From Salinicola endophyticus (GTDB taxonomy: Bacteria; Pseudomonadota; Gammaproteobacteria; Pseudomonadales; Halomonadaceae): a stretch of 64,000 nt of DNA. Below are positions 32,576 through 40,826 of the stretch, one piece after another. How positions within the stretch are numbered: position 1 is the stretch's first letter; every line of letters begins with the position of its first letter. Both the position numbers and the translations under genes were made by a program. The DNA lies in contig NZ_PZJO01000004.1 in the NCBI RefSeq assembly GCF_003206575.1, forward strand, positions 335,735 through 399,734. Direction: 5' to 3'. The notes under the pieces were generated by a model. That model was not told the origin of the DNA. It did not search any database and worked only from the letters and a program-made list of their open reading frames with translations.

Positions 32576-33475
32576 CTAAACGATATCCAGCGATACCGGC
32601 TCCCGGGGTGCCGGGAAGGCGTCATCGAGCCGGGTGAGATCGTCAGCGTCGAGGGCGATGTTCAAGGCGGCGGCATTGGCATCCACGTGGGCCAGGGTCG
32701 ATGCCTTGGGGATGGCGACCACCGGCCTTGGTCTCTCGTGCTGGTGGCAGGCGGGGCGAATGCTCCAGGCCAGCAGGATCTGGGCGGCGCTGGCGCCATG
32801 CTTGTCGGCGATCTCGTTGACCACGGTAGCGGAGAGCAGCTTGGCACGCAGTCGACCGCCCTGGGCGAGGGGGCAGTAAGCCATCACCGGCATATGGTGA
32901 TCCTGCATCCAGGGCATGACATCGACCTCGATCCCGCGGGAACCGAGGTGGTAGAGCACCTGGTTGGTCGCGCAATCGGCGGCGGCCGGCAGGGCTTCCA
33001 TGGCCCTGAGGCTGCCGGCATCGAAGTTGGAAACGCCAAAGCGGCGGATCTTGCCCTGATCGCGCAGCCGCTCGAACGCCTCGAAGGTCTCTTCCAGGGG
33101 GATGCTGCCGGGCCAGTGCAGCAGATAGAGATCGAGGGTCTCGATCCCCAGCCGCTCGAGGCTGCCTTCGCAGGCGGCGATGGCGCTGTCGCGACCGGCG
33201 TTCCAGGGGTAGACCTTGGAGACCACGAAGGCGTCGTCGCGACGACCGCGTAGCGCCTCGCCGACGACCTCCTCGGCACCGCCGTCACCATACATCTCGG
33301 CCGTATCGATCAGCGTCAGGCCAAGGTCCAGGCCGTGCTGCAACGCCGCCACCTCCTGCTGGCGCGGCACCCGATTCTCGCCCATATACCAGGTGCCCTG
33401 GCCGATGGCCGGCAAGGCCAGCGACGGGGCGCTTCGGGACTCGGGCAATTCGATCCGTGGTATCTGCCGGGGCAT
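32576..33475 (-). CDS. Aldo/keto reductase
   Basis: This 299-residue NADPH-dependent oxidoreductase is of the AKR superfamily. The catalytic tetrad is seen as D57 and Y62 (LIDTAEMYG), K87 (VVSKVYP) and H120 (LLHWPGS). The cofactor-binding PKAST segment is present near residue 259. The ATG at 33475 with GGGAG 7 nt upstream is preferred over a longer reading. Family members reduce aldehydes and sugars; no neighbour suggests a specific substrate. Confidence 0.92.
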   Translation of the reverse strand: MPRQIPRIELPESRSAPSLALPAIGQGTWYMGENRVPRQQEVAALQHGLDLGLTLIDTAEMYGDGGAEEVVGEALRGRRDDAFVVSKVYPWNAGRDSAIAACEGSLERLGIETLDLYLLHWPGSIPLEETFEAFERLRDQGKIRRFGVSNFDAGSLRAMEALPAAADCATNQVLYHLGSRGIEVDVMPWMQDHHMPVMAYCPLAQGGRLRAKLLSATVVNEIADKHGASAAQILLAWSIRPACHQHERPRPVVAIPKASTLAHVDANAAALNIALDADDLTRLDDAFPAPREPVSLDIV

Positions 33476-33664
33476 GGAATACTCCCTGTCGGTTGAGGCG
33501 TTACTGTTATGCTGGTCGCCACTCGCGGGTTTCGCAAACCCCTTCGTCGGTCTTCGTGTCACCTTGTTTGACGCCTGTATTCCTTGCGTTGGTTTTGGGT
33601 GAACCGCGGCCCGGTGCGGGTCAACGTATCGCAGTCATCGTCTACCGGTTTCAGGAGACTCCTC

Positions 33665-34207
33665 ATCGAACCCTCTTCGCTCCATCAGACCCGGGCCTGG
33701 GTCGAATCCTTCGTCGTGGCACACGATATCTGTCCCTTTGCCGGCCGCGAGATGCGTCGGGATGCCATTCGCTACGCCGTGGCCGAGGCCAGTGACCTGG
33801 AGGGGCTGCTGCACGAACTGATCGCCGAGTGCCGGCATCTCGATGCGAACGCGGCGATCGCCACCACGCTGCTGATCGCGCCCGCGGGCATGGAGGATTT
33901 CGACGACTATCTGGACTGGCTCGAGCTGGCCGAGCGGCTGCTGGAAGATCAGGGCTATGTCGGCATCTATCAGCTGGCCAGTTTCCACCCGGACTATGTG
34001 TTCGAGGGGGTCGAGGCGACCGATCCTGCCAACGCCACCAACCGTTCCCCCTGGCCGATGCTGCACCTCCTGCGGGAGGCCGAGCTCGAGCGGGCGATCG
34101 CGCACCATGCCGACCCCGAAGGCATTCCCGAGCGCAACATGGCGCGGCTGCGCGAACCCGGCTCGGCGGCGCTGGCGGCCGGGCTGGCGGTACGGGAGGC
34201 CGAGTGA
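33665..34207 (+). CDS. DUF1415 family protein
   Basis: This is a conserved cytoplasmic protein of unknown function. The family core is plain: [50 protein letters not shown] and the [13 protein letters not shown] block. The frame is open from a TTG at 33584 but has no ATG. GTG codons at 33599 and 33614 lack a ribosome site. A clean AGGAG (33653-33657) stands 7 nt before an in-frame ATC at 33665, which would give the expected short N-terminus, so an ATC start is proposed. If that is wrong, the gene starts at a GTG or TTG upstream. Confidence 0.8.
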   Translation: MEPSSLHQTRAWVESFVVAHDICPFAGREMRRDAIRYAVAEASDLEGLLHELIAECRHLDANAAIATTLLIAPAGMEDFDDYLDWLELAERLLEDQGYVGIYQLASFHPDYVFEGVEATDPANATNRSPWPMLHLLREAELERAIAHHADPEGIPERNMARLREPGSAALAAGLAVREAE

Positions 34208-34367
34208 CGCAAGCCCCACGCCTGCGGCGGCGACGCATGTCGATGGCTGCAATGCCGTGTCGGGACTACTCTGGGGAGGGATCTGGGGCGGAGGCGCCGA
34301 CTGTCCGGGCCTCCCGTCTTCAGCCGTTGTCAGTGGGCCCCTGCGGGGCCTTCCAAGGAGCGATACC

Positions 34368-34871
34368 ATGCAGACCGTTACCCGTGGCGGTGAACCCGTC
34401 GAGGTGAGTGGCCGTTTTCTCGAGAAGGGCGACAAGGCGCCGCCGTTCACGCTGACCGATGCCGAGCTCAAGGATGTCCAGCTCGATGACTACGCCGGCA
34501 AGCGCAAGGTGCTCAACATCATCCCCAGCATCGACACCCAGACCTGTGCGATGTCGGCGCGCAAGTTCAACGAGCGTGCCAGCCAGCTCGACAATACCGT
34601 GGTGCTGGTGGTGTCGGCGGACCTGCCGTTCGCCCAGGTGCGCTTCTGCGGGGCGGAAGGGCTCGACGATGTCAGTACGCTCTCCTGCTTCCGCCATCCC
34701 GAATTCCGCCAGCTCTATGGTGTCTCGCTGGACAGCGGTCCCATGGCCGGGCTGTGCGCGCGGGCGGTGGTAGTGATCGACGAAGAGGATCGGGTGATCC
34801 ACGCCGAGCTGGTCAGCGAGATCAAGCAGGAGCCGGATTACGACGCGGCGATCGGCGCGCTCGACGCCTAG
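34368..34871 (+). CDS. tpx: Thiol peroxidase Tpx
   Basis: This 167-residue atypical 2-Cys peroxiredoxin reduces peroxides with electrons from thioredoxin. The peroxidatic Cys is C60 in [16 protein letters not shown]. The resolving Cys is C94 in [13 protein letters not shown], at the spacing of the E. coli enzyme, and an extra Cys is at 107. AAGGAG lies 8 nt before the ATG. It is followed by osmC, another peroxide-removing enzyme, so this is a small oxidative-stress cluster. Confidence 0.96.
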   Translation: MQTVTRGGEPVEVSGRFLEKGDKAPPFTLTDAELKDVQLDDYAGKRKVLNIIPSIDTQTCAMSARKFNERASQLDNTVVLVVSADLPFAQVRFCGAEGLDDVSTLSCFRHPEFRQLYGVSLDSGPMAGLCARAVVVIDEEDRVIHAELVSEIKQEPDYDAAIGALDA

Positions 34872-34916
34872 GTGGACAGGAAAGATCCTAAGTTCGATGA
34901 GAGTTGAAGGCATGGT

Positions 34917-34923
34917 CTACACT
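34917..34923 (+). promoter_or_regulatory. Possible RpoS-type -10 element upstream of osmC
   Basis: CTACACT at 34917-34923 is one base from the CTATACT extended -10 favoured by sigma-S and lies 72 bp before the osmC start. osmC is a sigma-S-dependent gene in enteric bacteria. No clear -35 is seen, as is common for that class. Confidence 0.35.
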
Positions 34924-34994
34924 GATCCGCGAGCCATCCCCAAGGATGGATGCGGACGACGACCGCAGCCTTCACACGACCCATGGAGACGATG

Positions 34995-35426
34995 ATGACG
35001 ATCAAGAAATCCGGTTCCGCCGAATGGAAAGGCAGCCTCAAGAAGGGCAAGGGCGTGGTGTCCACCCAGAGCGGTGCGCTCAAGGAGAACCCCTACGGGT
35101 TCAATACCCGCTTCGAGGGTCAGCCCGGCACCAACCCGGAGGAGCTGGTCGCCTCCGCGCATGCCAGCTGCTTCTCGATGGCGCTGTCGATGATGCTGGG
35201 CGAGGAGGGTATCGAGCCCGAGAGCATCAAGACCGAGGCCACCGTGATCATGGAGCAGGATGACAGCGGTTTCACCATCACCGCGGTCGAGCTCAAGACC
35301 GTGGCCAAGATCCCCGGTGCCGATCAGGCGACCTTCGACAGCGCCGCGCAGAAGGCCAAGGAGGGCTGCCCGATCTCCAAGCTGCTCAACGCCAAGATCT
35401 CGCTGGACGCCAAGCTCGAGAGCTGA
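34995..35426 (+). CDS. osmC: Organic hydroperoxide resistance protein OsmC
   Basis: This 143-residue peroxidase reduces organic hydroperoxides using two cysteines, C59 (AHASCFSMAL) and C125 (EGCPISKLL), at the same positions as in E. coli OsmC. MTIKKSGSAEWKG, YGFNTRFEG and GTNPEELVASAHA are the family start and core. Several in-frame ATGs exist; 34995 gives the canonical length and has GGAG 6 nt upstream. It lies 123 bp after tpx with its own probable stress promoter and ends at a strong terminator. Confidence 0.96.
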   Translation: MTIKKSGSAEWKGSLKKGKGVVSTQSGALKENPYGFNTRFEGQPGTNPEELVASAHASCFSMALSMMLGEEGIEPESIKTEATVIMEQDDSGFTITAVELKTVAKIPGADQATFDSAAQKAKEGCPISKLLNAKISLDAKLES

Positions 35427-35446
35427 GGCGCCTGGCGCTGACCACC

Positions 35447-35479
35447 GCGAGCCGGCCCCAGGGCCGGCTCGCTGCGTTT
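35447..35479 (+). terminator. Rho-independent terminator after osmC
   Basis: GCGAGCCGGCC (35447-35457) pairs perfectly with GGCCGGCTCGC (35462-35472) around a 4-nt loop, followed by TGCGTTTT. It ends the osmC transcript before the MHS transporter gene. Confidence 0.85.
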
Positions 35480-35632
35480 TGGGCGGCGTTCAGGGCCATG
35501 ACGGCGTGTTGGGACTCTGTTAACGTACTCTGCCCCGCGCGTCTTGCCTGACATCCGCTGCCGGCTTCACGGCGCCCGGGCGGGAACAGGGACACACCCG
35601 ACTTCGACGCCCCACGACACAAGACAACAGCC

Positions 35633-36940
35633 ATGGCAACTCTTCCCCAATACGACGCGGCCCCGTCGCGCCCCCTGTCTCGCGGAGACATCAAGGTCCT
35701 GTCGCTGTCCGCCCTCGGCGGCGCGCTGGAGTTCTACGACTTTATCATCTTCGTCTACTTCGCCACGGTCATCGGGGCGCTGTTCTTCCCGCCGGAGATG
35801 CCCGAGTGGCTGCGCATGGTGCAGACCTACGGCATCTTCGCCGCCGGCTATCTGGCGCGGCCGCTGGGCGGCATCATCATGGCGCACTTCGGCGACCTGC
35901 TGGGGCGCAAGCGGATGTTCACGCTGTCGATCTTCCTGATGTCGGTGCCGACCCTGCTGATCGGCTGCCTGCCCACCTATGAGACGATCGGCTACGCCGC
36001 ACCGCTGCTGCTGGTGCTGATGCGCATCCTGCAGGGCGCGGCGGTGGGCGGCGAGGTGCCCGGGGCCTGGGTCTTCGTCACCGAGCACGTCTCGCGCAAG
36101 GACGTCGGTCTGGCCTGTGGCACCCTGGCCTCGGGGCTGGTCGCCGGTATCCTGATCGGCTCGATCATCTCGGCCTTCTTCAAGTCCTACTACAGCGCCG
36201 AAGAGATCAGCGCCTACGGTTGGCGGGTGCCCTTCCTGATCGGCGGGGTCTTCGGCTTCATCGCGGTCTACCTGCGCCGCTACCTGGAAGAGACCCCGGT
36301 GTTCGCCGAGATGCGCGCCAAGAAGGCGCTCTCCCAGGGGCTACCGGTCAAGCGGGTGCTCTCCAGCCATCTCGACAGCGTGGTGCTGTCGATGGGCGTG
36401 ACCTGGATCCTGACCGGCGCCGTGGTGGTGGTGCTGCTGCTCACCCCGAGCCTGCTCAAGAGCCTCTACGCCATCGATGCCTCCTATGCCAACGTCTGGG
36501 CCATCGTCTGCACCGTGTTCGGCAGCATCGCCGCCGGCTGGTGCGCCGACCGCCTGGGCAGCGGCGTGACCCTGATCCTGTGGAGCCTGCTGCTGGGTGG
36601 CGCCTATTGGGTGATGATGCACACGGTGCCAGAGGACCCCAGCCAGCTGCTGTGGAGCTACTGCCTGGCCGGGTTCGGCGTGGGTATCGTCGGCGTGGTA
36701 CCGACCATCGCGGTGAAGTCGTTCCCGGCAGTGGTGCGCTTCTCGGGGCTGTCGTTCTCCTACAATGTCGCCTATGCCATCTTCGGCGGCTTCACCCCGG
36801 TGGTGGTGTCGACCCTGATGATTTCGCATCCGGCGGCGCCGGCCTACTACATCGCCGCGCTGGCGCTGCTCGGCGTGCTGATCGGGCTGTTCCTGCTGTG
36901 GGCGCCGGGCGGCCGTCGGCTGGCGGTGATGCCGTCGTGA
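35633..36940 (+). CDS. MFS transporter, metabolite:H+ symporter (MHS) type
   Basis: This 435-residue protein with 12 hydrophobic segments belongs to the MHS branch of the major facilitator superfamily (ProP, ShiA and citrate-type carriers). The first helix carries GGALEFYDFIIFVYFA, the family marker. The loop 2-3 motif appears as GGIIMAHFGDLLGRKRMF, and QGAAVGGEVPGAWVFVTEH is typical. It imports a small metabolite with protons; carboxylates, betaines or amino acids are possible. No ligand can be assigned from its neighbours. Confidence 0.9.
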   Translation: MATLPQYDAAPSRPLSRGDIKVLSLSALGGALEFYDFIIFVYFATVIGALFFPPEMPEWLRMVQTYGIFAAGYLARPLGGIIMAHFGDLLGRKRMFTLSIFLMSVPTLLIGCLPTYETIGYAAPLLLVLMRILQGAAVGGEVPGAWVFVTEHVSRKDVGLACGTLASGLVAGILIGSIISAFFKSYYSAEEISAYGWRVPFLIGGVFGFIAVYLRRYLEETPVFAEMRAKKALSQGLPVKRVLSSHLDSVVLSMGVTWILTGAVVVVLLLTPSLLKSLYAIDASYANVWAIVCTVFGSIAAGWCADRLGSGVTLILWSLLLGGAYWVMMHTVPEDPSQLLWSYCLAGFGVGIVGVVPTIAVKSFPAVVRFSGLSFSYNVAYAIFGGFTPVVVSTLMISHPAAPAYYIAALALLGVLIGLFLLWAPGGRRLAVMPS

Positions 36941-36946
36941 GATCTC

Positions 36947-36969
36947 CGCGCCCCGCCACACGGGGCGCG
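36947..36969. other. Intergenic hairpin between the MHS and CDF genes
   Basis: CGCGCCCCG (36947-36955) is exactly complementary to CGGGGCGCG (36961-36969) with a 5-nt loop. There is no T-tract, so it may reduce read-through only weakly or protect the upstream mRNA end. Confidence 0.5.
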
Positions 36970-36986
36970 TCACCCGGAGCAGGGCG

Positions 36987-37892
36987 ATGCCCGCGACCCT
37001 CGAACAGCGCATTCTGACCCTCTCCATCGCCGCCACCCTGGTGGTCTCTGCCCTGGGCGTGGCACTGGGCCTGATCTCGGGCTCGGAGGCGATCCTGTTC
37101 GACGGCGTCTTCTCCTCGATCGATGCGGCGATGTCGATGCTGGCGCTGGCGGTGACGCGGCTGGTGATGCGCGAATCGACCCGCCGTTTCCAGCTCGGCT
37201 ACTGGCATCTGGAACCGATGGCCGCGGCCTTCAACGGCGCGGTACTGGTGCTGCTCTGCTTCTACGCCTTCCTCAACGCCCTCGGCACCTGGCTCAAGGG
37301 CGGTAGCGAGCCGCAGCTTGGGCTGGCACTGGGCTACGCCGTGGCGGTGAGCCTGATCTGTTTCACCCTGTTCTTCTGTGAGCGCCAGCTCAACCGCCGT
37401 GCGCGCTCGGAGTTCGTGCGCATCGATCTGCAGAACTGGCTGATGGCGGGGCTCATCACCAGCGCGCTGCTGATCGCCTTCCTGCTCGCCTGGGCGATGG
37501 AGGGCACCCGCTACGCCGGCTGGATCCCCTATGTCGACACCACCCTGGTGATGCTGTTGACCCTGGTGTTCGTGCCGATCCCGCTGCGGATCGTCTACCG
37601 CGCCATGCGCGAGGTGCTGATGGTGGCGCCGTCGCGGCTCGACAGCGAGGTGCGGGCGGCGATGGCACCGGTCATGCGCCGCGAAGGGCTGCTGGCCTTC
37701 GACAGCTACGTGGCCAAGAGCGGTCGCGTGTACACCATCGAGGTGCATATCCTGACCACCCCCGAGTTCGCCCGCGACGGCGGGATCGCCGTGTGCGACG
37801 AGATTCGCGCCGAGATCGCCGCCGGGCTTAGCATGCCCGCCGAGCAGCGCTGGTTCACCGTTGCCTTCACTGCGGATCAGCGCTGGCTGTAG
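36987..37892 (+). CDS. Cation diffusion facilitator family transporter
   Basis: This 301-residue membrane protein has about six hydrophobic segments and a C-terminal cytoplasmic domain, as in CDF divalent metal exporters. Helix 2 carries FDGVFSSIDAAMS with Asp at the metal-site positions, and helix 5 carries RIDLQNWLMAG. The usual His of the helix-5 HxxxD is replaced, suggesting a metal other than zinc, or iron/manganese-type variants. It follows the MHS gene by 46 bp. Its last 26 bp overlap the end of the convergent glutamine amidotransferase gene. Confidence 0.85.
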   Translation: MPATLEQRILTLSIAATLVVSALGVALGLISGSEAILFDGVFSSIDAAMSMLALAVTRLVMRESTRRFQLGYWHLEPMAAAFNGAVLVLLCFYAFLNALGTWLKGGSEPQLGLALGYAVAVSLICFTLFFCERQLNRRARSEFVRIDLQNWLMAGLITSALLIAFLLAWAMEGTRYAGWIPYVDTTLVMLLTLVFVPIPLRIVYRAMREVLMVAPSRLDSEVRAAMAPVMRREGLLAFDSYVAKSGRVYTIEVHILTTPEFARDGGIAVCDEIRAEIAAGLSMPAEQRWFTVAFTADQRWL

Positions 37893-38583
37893 CGGCCTCC
37901 CGCGGGCTGCCGGCCGCCTGCACCAGTGCGCGGATCAGGCGCTGCTGGGAGCGGCTGAAGAGCATCATCTCCGGGTGCCACTGAACCCCGATCAGGAACG
38001 CATGGTGTTCGCTCTCGATCGCCTGGACCAGTTCGTTGCGATCCCGCGCCACCACCTTGAGACCCTCGCCGGGGCGATCCACCGCCTGGTGGTGGAGGCT
38101 GTTCACCTGGCAGTAGCGGCGGTTGAGAATCTCGGCCAGACGGCTGTAGGGATCGATCTCCACGCGCTTGCGTGGCAGCACCGTGCGCCGATTGCGGATA
38201 TGTCGGTAGGTGGACTGGATATCGCCGATCAGGCTGCCGCCGAGATGGATGTTGATCATCTGTGCGCCGCGGCAGATGCCCAGGATCGGCAGCCCGCGCG
38301 GCAGGCAGGTGGCGAGCAGGTCGAGTTCGAGCTCGTCGCGGGCGGGGTCGATGCGCACGTCGAGCTGCATCTCGCCGCCGTAGCGCTGGGCGCCGATATC
38401 ATCGCCACCGCCGATGATCAGGCCATCCAGTTCGCGCTGCAGCGGGCGGGCCGGTGATACCCGCAGCGGCAGCCCGCCGGCGCGCCACACCGAGATCCAG
38501 TCGCACCACCACGCCATGCGGCTCTTCTGGTCCGAGGTGGTGATGCCGATCAGCGGCCGCCGGCCGCGCTTCTCACCGGCCAT
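37867..38583 (-). CDS. Class I glutamine amidotransferase, peptidase C26 (PuuD-like)
   Basis: This 238-residue gamma-glutamyl hydrolase-type enzyme has the nucleophile C104 in LGICRGAQMINIHLGG, and H203 and E205 in VQWHPEMM. The oxyanion region GLIIGGGDDI is at residues 54-62. Enzymes of this group hydrolyse gamma-glutamyl amides, as in putrescine degradation. Its start overlaps the amidoligase stop by one base (TGATG), so the two act together. This suggests one makes and the other removes or matures a glutamyl-type amide. Convergent overlap with the CDF gene is 26 bp. Confidence 0.88.
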   Translation of the reverse strand: MAGEKRGRRPLIGITTSDQKSRMAWWCDWISVWRAGGLPLRVSPARPLQRELDGLIIGGGDDIGAQRYGGEMQLDVRIDPARDELELDLLATCLPRGLPILGICRGAQMINIHLGGSLIGDIQSTYRHIRNRRTVLPRKRVEIDPYSRLAEILNRRYCQVNSLHHQAVDRPGEGLKVVARDRNELVQAIESEHHAFLIGVQWHPEMMLFSRSQQRLIRALVQAAGSPREAATASADPQ

Positions 38584-39587
38584 CAGGAGCGCATCCAGCG
38601 CTGCAGCGAGTCGAGCCAGCGGCTCAGCGTCGGCTGCGCCAGGTGCTCGCGGTAGGCCGCGCAGCGCTCGGCCAGGCGCGCCGGGTCGGCGGCCAGGCGC
38701 TCGACCTCGACCCAGCGGTTCCACTCCAGGCTGGCGCCCCAGTCGGGATCGGAGAGCGAGGCGTTGGGCAGCCGGTAGTGGTAGGTCGGACGCGGCTTGA
38801 CCAGCCCCTCCTGCAGCAGCGGGCTGGGGTGGTCCGGGGCCAGCCAGGCAAACAGCGGCAGCAGGTCGAGCTCACGGTTGCGGGTGGGGTTGGCCTCCAG
38901 GTAGTCGTCGATCAGCTGCGGCAGCGTCGGCTGGTAGTCCGGGTCGAGCACGAGGCTTGCGTAGGTCTCGGAGAAGGGCCGGGTGTGCGGCAGCATGTCC
39001 CGGGTAAGGTCGACCACGATCTGGTCGCGCAGCCACTCGGCCAGGATCAGATAGGCGCGCAGGTGGGCAAGTACGCTCTCCACCTCCGGCGCCGGAATCT
39101 CCGGATTGAGGTGCAGCCCGAAGGCGTAGATCAGGCTGGCATCGGTGCCCTCGGCGCCATGGCTACGCAGGGCGTCGAACAGTGCATCGAGCTCGGCCAG
39201 GGCGTGCCATGGCAGCGGCGGGCAGACGATCTCGGTGGGCACCAGCCCGGCGACCATGTCGCCCAGCCATTCGCGGGTACGTGAGTGCAGGCTGGCACGC
39301 AGGTGCTCGCCGATGCCCGGCGGCTGGCCGTTGTCCGACTGCGCGCGCGCCAGCAGTGCGGCATCCGGATGCACGTACTGACTGTCGAGCTCGATATGGA
39401 AGGTGCCCCAGGGCGTGTCGGCGACCCGCAGGCGATGGGCGCTGTCGTGCTTGAGCGTGCCGCCGAAGGTCGCCTCGACCAGACGCGCGGCGGCCAGCGG
39501 GGCGATGCCGGCAAACTCGATCTCCACCCCGACGCAGCGGGCACGGCCATCACGGTTGTCGGGTTGCGGGGGCGTTGTCAGGGGCAC
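38583..39587 (-). CDS. Putative amidoligase enzyme
   Basis: This 334-residue protein of the amidoligase_2 family is related by fold to glutamine synthetase and gamma-glutamylcysteine ligase. The N-terminal metal/ATP strand is VGVEIEFAGI (residues 19-28). It is followed by ADTPWGTFHIELDSQYV, which holds the second conserved acidic/Gln strand, and IYAFGLHLNPEIP with the conserved His-Asn. The GTG at 39587 has AAGGAG 6 nt upstream and is preferred to the ATG at 39656. It is the first gene of a two-gene operon with a PuuD-like amidotransferase. It probably links an amine to a carboxylate; the substrates are unknown. Confidence 0.8.
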   Translation of the reverse strand: MPLTTPPQPDNRDGRARCVGVEIEFAGIAPLAAARLVEATFGGTLKHDSAHRLRVADTPWGTFHIELDSQYVHPDAALLARAQSDNGQPPGIGEHLRASLHSRTREWLGDMVAGLVPTEIVCPPLPWHALAELDALFDALRSHGAEGTDASLIYAFGLHLNPEIPAPEVESVLAHLRAYLILAEWLRDQIVVDLTRDMLPHTRPFSETYASLVLDPDYQPTLPQLIDDYLEANPTRNRELDLLPLFAWLAPDHPSPLLQEGLVKPRPTYHYRLPNASLSDPDWGASLEWNRWVEVERLAADPARLAERCAAYREHLAQPTLSRWLDSLQRWMRS

Positions 39588-39775
39588 ATCGGACTCCTTG
39601 CCGGTACGCGGTGGCGCGGCCACGGGTGAGTGATCGTGGCGATGATTCGACGGCATCAGAGCAGCTCGTTCATTCAGAGCCTAGCAGGCCTGAGAGTGGA
39701 TGACAGTCGCCTTGTCAGGATCCGGCAGACCTTGGCGGATGATCGGCGCCGCGGGCAGGGGCGCAGGGCGCGTCA

Positions 39776-40618
39776 TCAGCCCCAGTGGCTGAGTACCACG
39801 CCGCCCAGAATCAGCCCACCGGCCACCAGGCGTTCGCGTCGCAGCGGCTCCTTGAGCCAGATCACGCCGATGGCGATGGCGAACAGCACACTGGTTTCGC
39901 GCAGCGCCGCGACCAGGGCGATCGGTGCCTGGGTCATCGCCCAGATGGTGATGCCGTAGGCGCTCAGCGAGAGCGCGCCGCCGATCAGCCCGACCCGCCA
40001 GTACCCGATCAGGGTCGGTAGCACGCCCGGCCCGCGCATCAGCACCAGCGTCAGCAGCATGCCCAGGCCATCGAGCAGGAACAGCCACACCACGTAGCCG
40101 GCGGCGCTGCCGTTGACCCGTGCGCCGCTGCCGTCGGTGAGGGTGTAGCCGGCGATGAACACCGAGGTGATCAGGGCATTGGCCAGGGCCGTGCGTGACA
40201 GACGGTGTTGGGCACTGCCGCGAAACGCCATGCTGAAGATACCCAGGACCAGCAGTGCGATGCCGGCGTAGCCGAAGGCGGTGGGCGAGTCGCTGAGGGC
40301 GAAGGCCCCAACCAGGGTTACCAGCAGCGGCGCGCAGCCGCGGGCGATGGGGTAGACCTGACCCAGGTCACCGCTGCGATAGGCGCGGGCGAGGAACACG
40401 TTGTAGCCGATGTGCAGGAAGGCGGAAGCGACCAGCCACGGCCAGGCAGCGGCGCTGGGCAGCGGCACGAAGGCGACGCAGGCCAGGGAGATCAGGGCGC
40501 AGGCGACCTGGATCAGCGACAGGCTGAGCAGACGATCGAGGCCCACCTTGACCAGGGCGTTCCAACTGGCGTGCATCAGGGCGCCGGCGAGCACAGCGAG
40601 GAGAATGGGTGTGGTCAC
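39776..40618 (-). CDS. DMT family (EamA) permease
   Basis: This 280-residue protein has ten hydrophobic segments in two EamA repeats, the layout of drug/metabolite exporters. ASWNALVKVGLDRL in repeat 1 and ALRETSVLFAIAIGVIWLKEPL in repeat 2 are family-like. The start is a GTG at 40618 with AGGA 7 nt upstream. A 188-bp gap to the amidoligase start holds no gene. It may export an amino acid or metabolite; nothing nearby identifies which. Confidence 0.85.
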   Translation of the reverse strand: MTTPILLAVLAGALMHASWNALVKVGLDRLLSLSLIQVACALISLACVAFVPLPSAAAWPWLVASAFLHIGYNVFLARAYRSGDLGQVYPIARGCAPLLVTLVGAFALSDSPTAFGYAGIALLVLGIFSMAFRGSAQHRLSRTALANALITSVFIAGYTLTDGSGARVNGSAAGYVVWLFLLDGLGMLLTLVLMRGPGVLPTLIGYWRVGLIGGALSLSAYGITIWAMTQAPIALVAALRETSVLFAIAIGVIWLKEPLRRERLVAGGLILGGVVLSHWG

Positions 40619-40826
40619 GACGTGTCCTGGTGCCGGTTTTCGATTCCGGTTCTGCGCTTGCGGTTTTGCGACAAGAGCGCCGCCGTCGTGGCGCGGCCCT
40701 GTCATCGGGTTGTCATAGTCTGCCCCAGCCCGGTCGCGGCGTCGATCCCGTGTGCTGGGCGCGCCGTGCCGGGGTAGGATAGGCAGCCTGTCGACCCGGT
40801 CGAATCTCTGTTCTTTGGGAGCGTGA

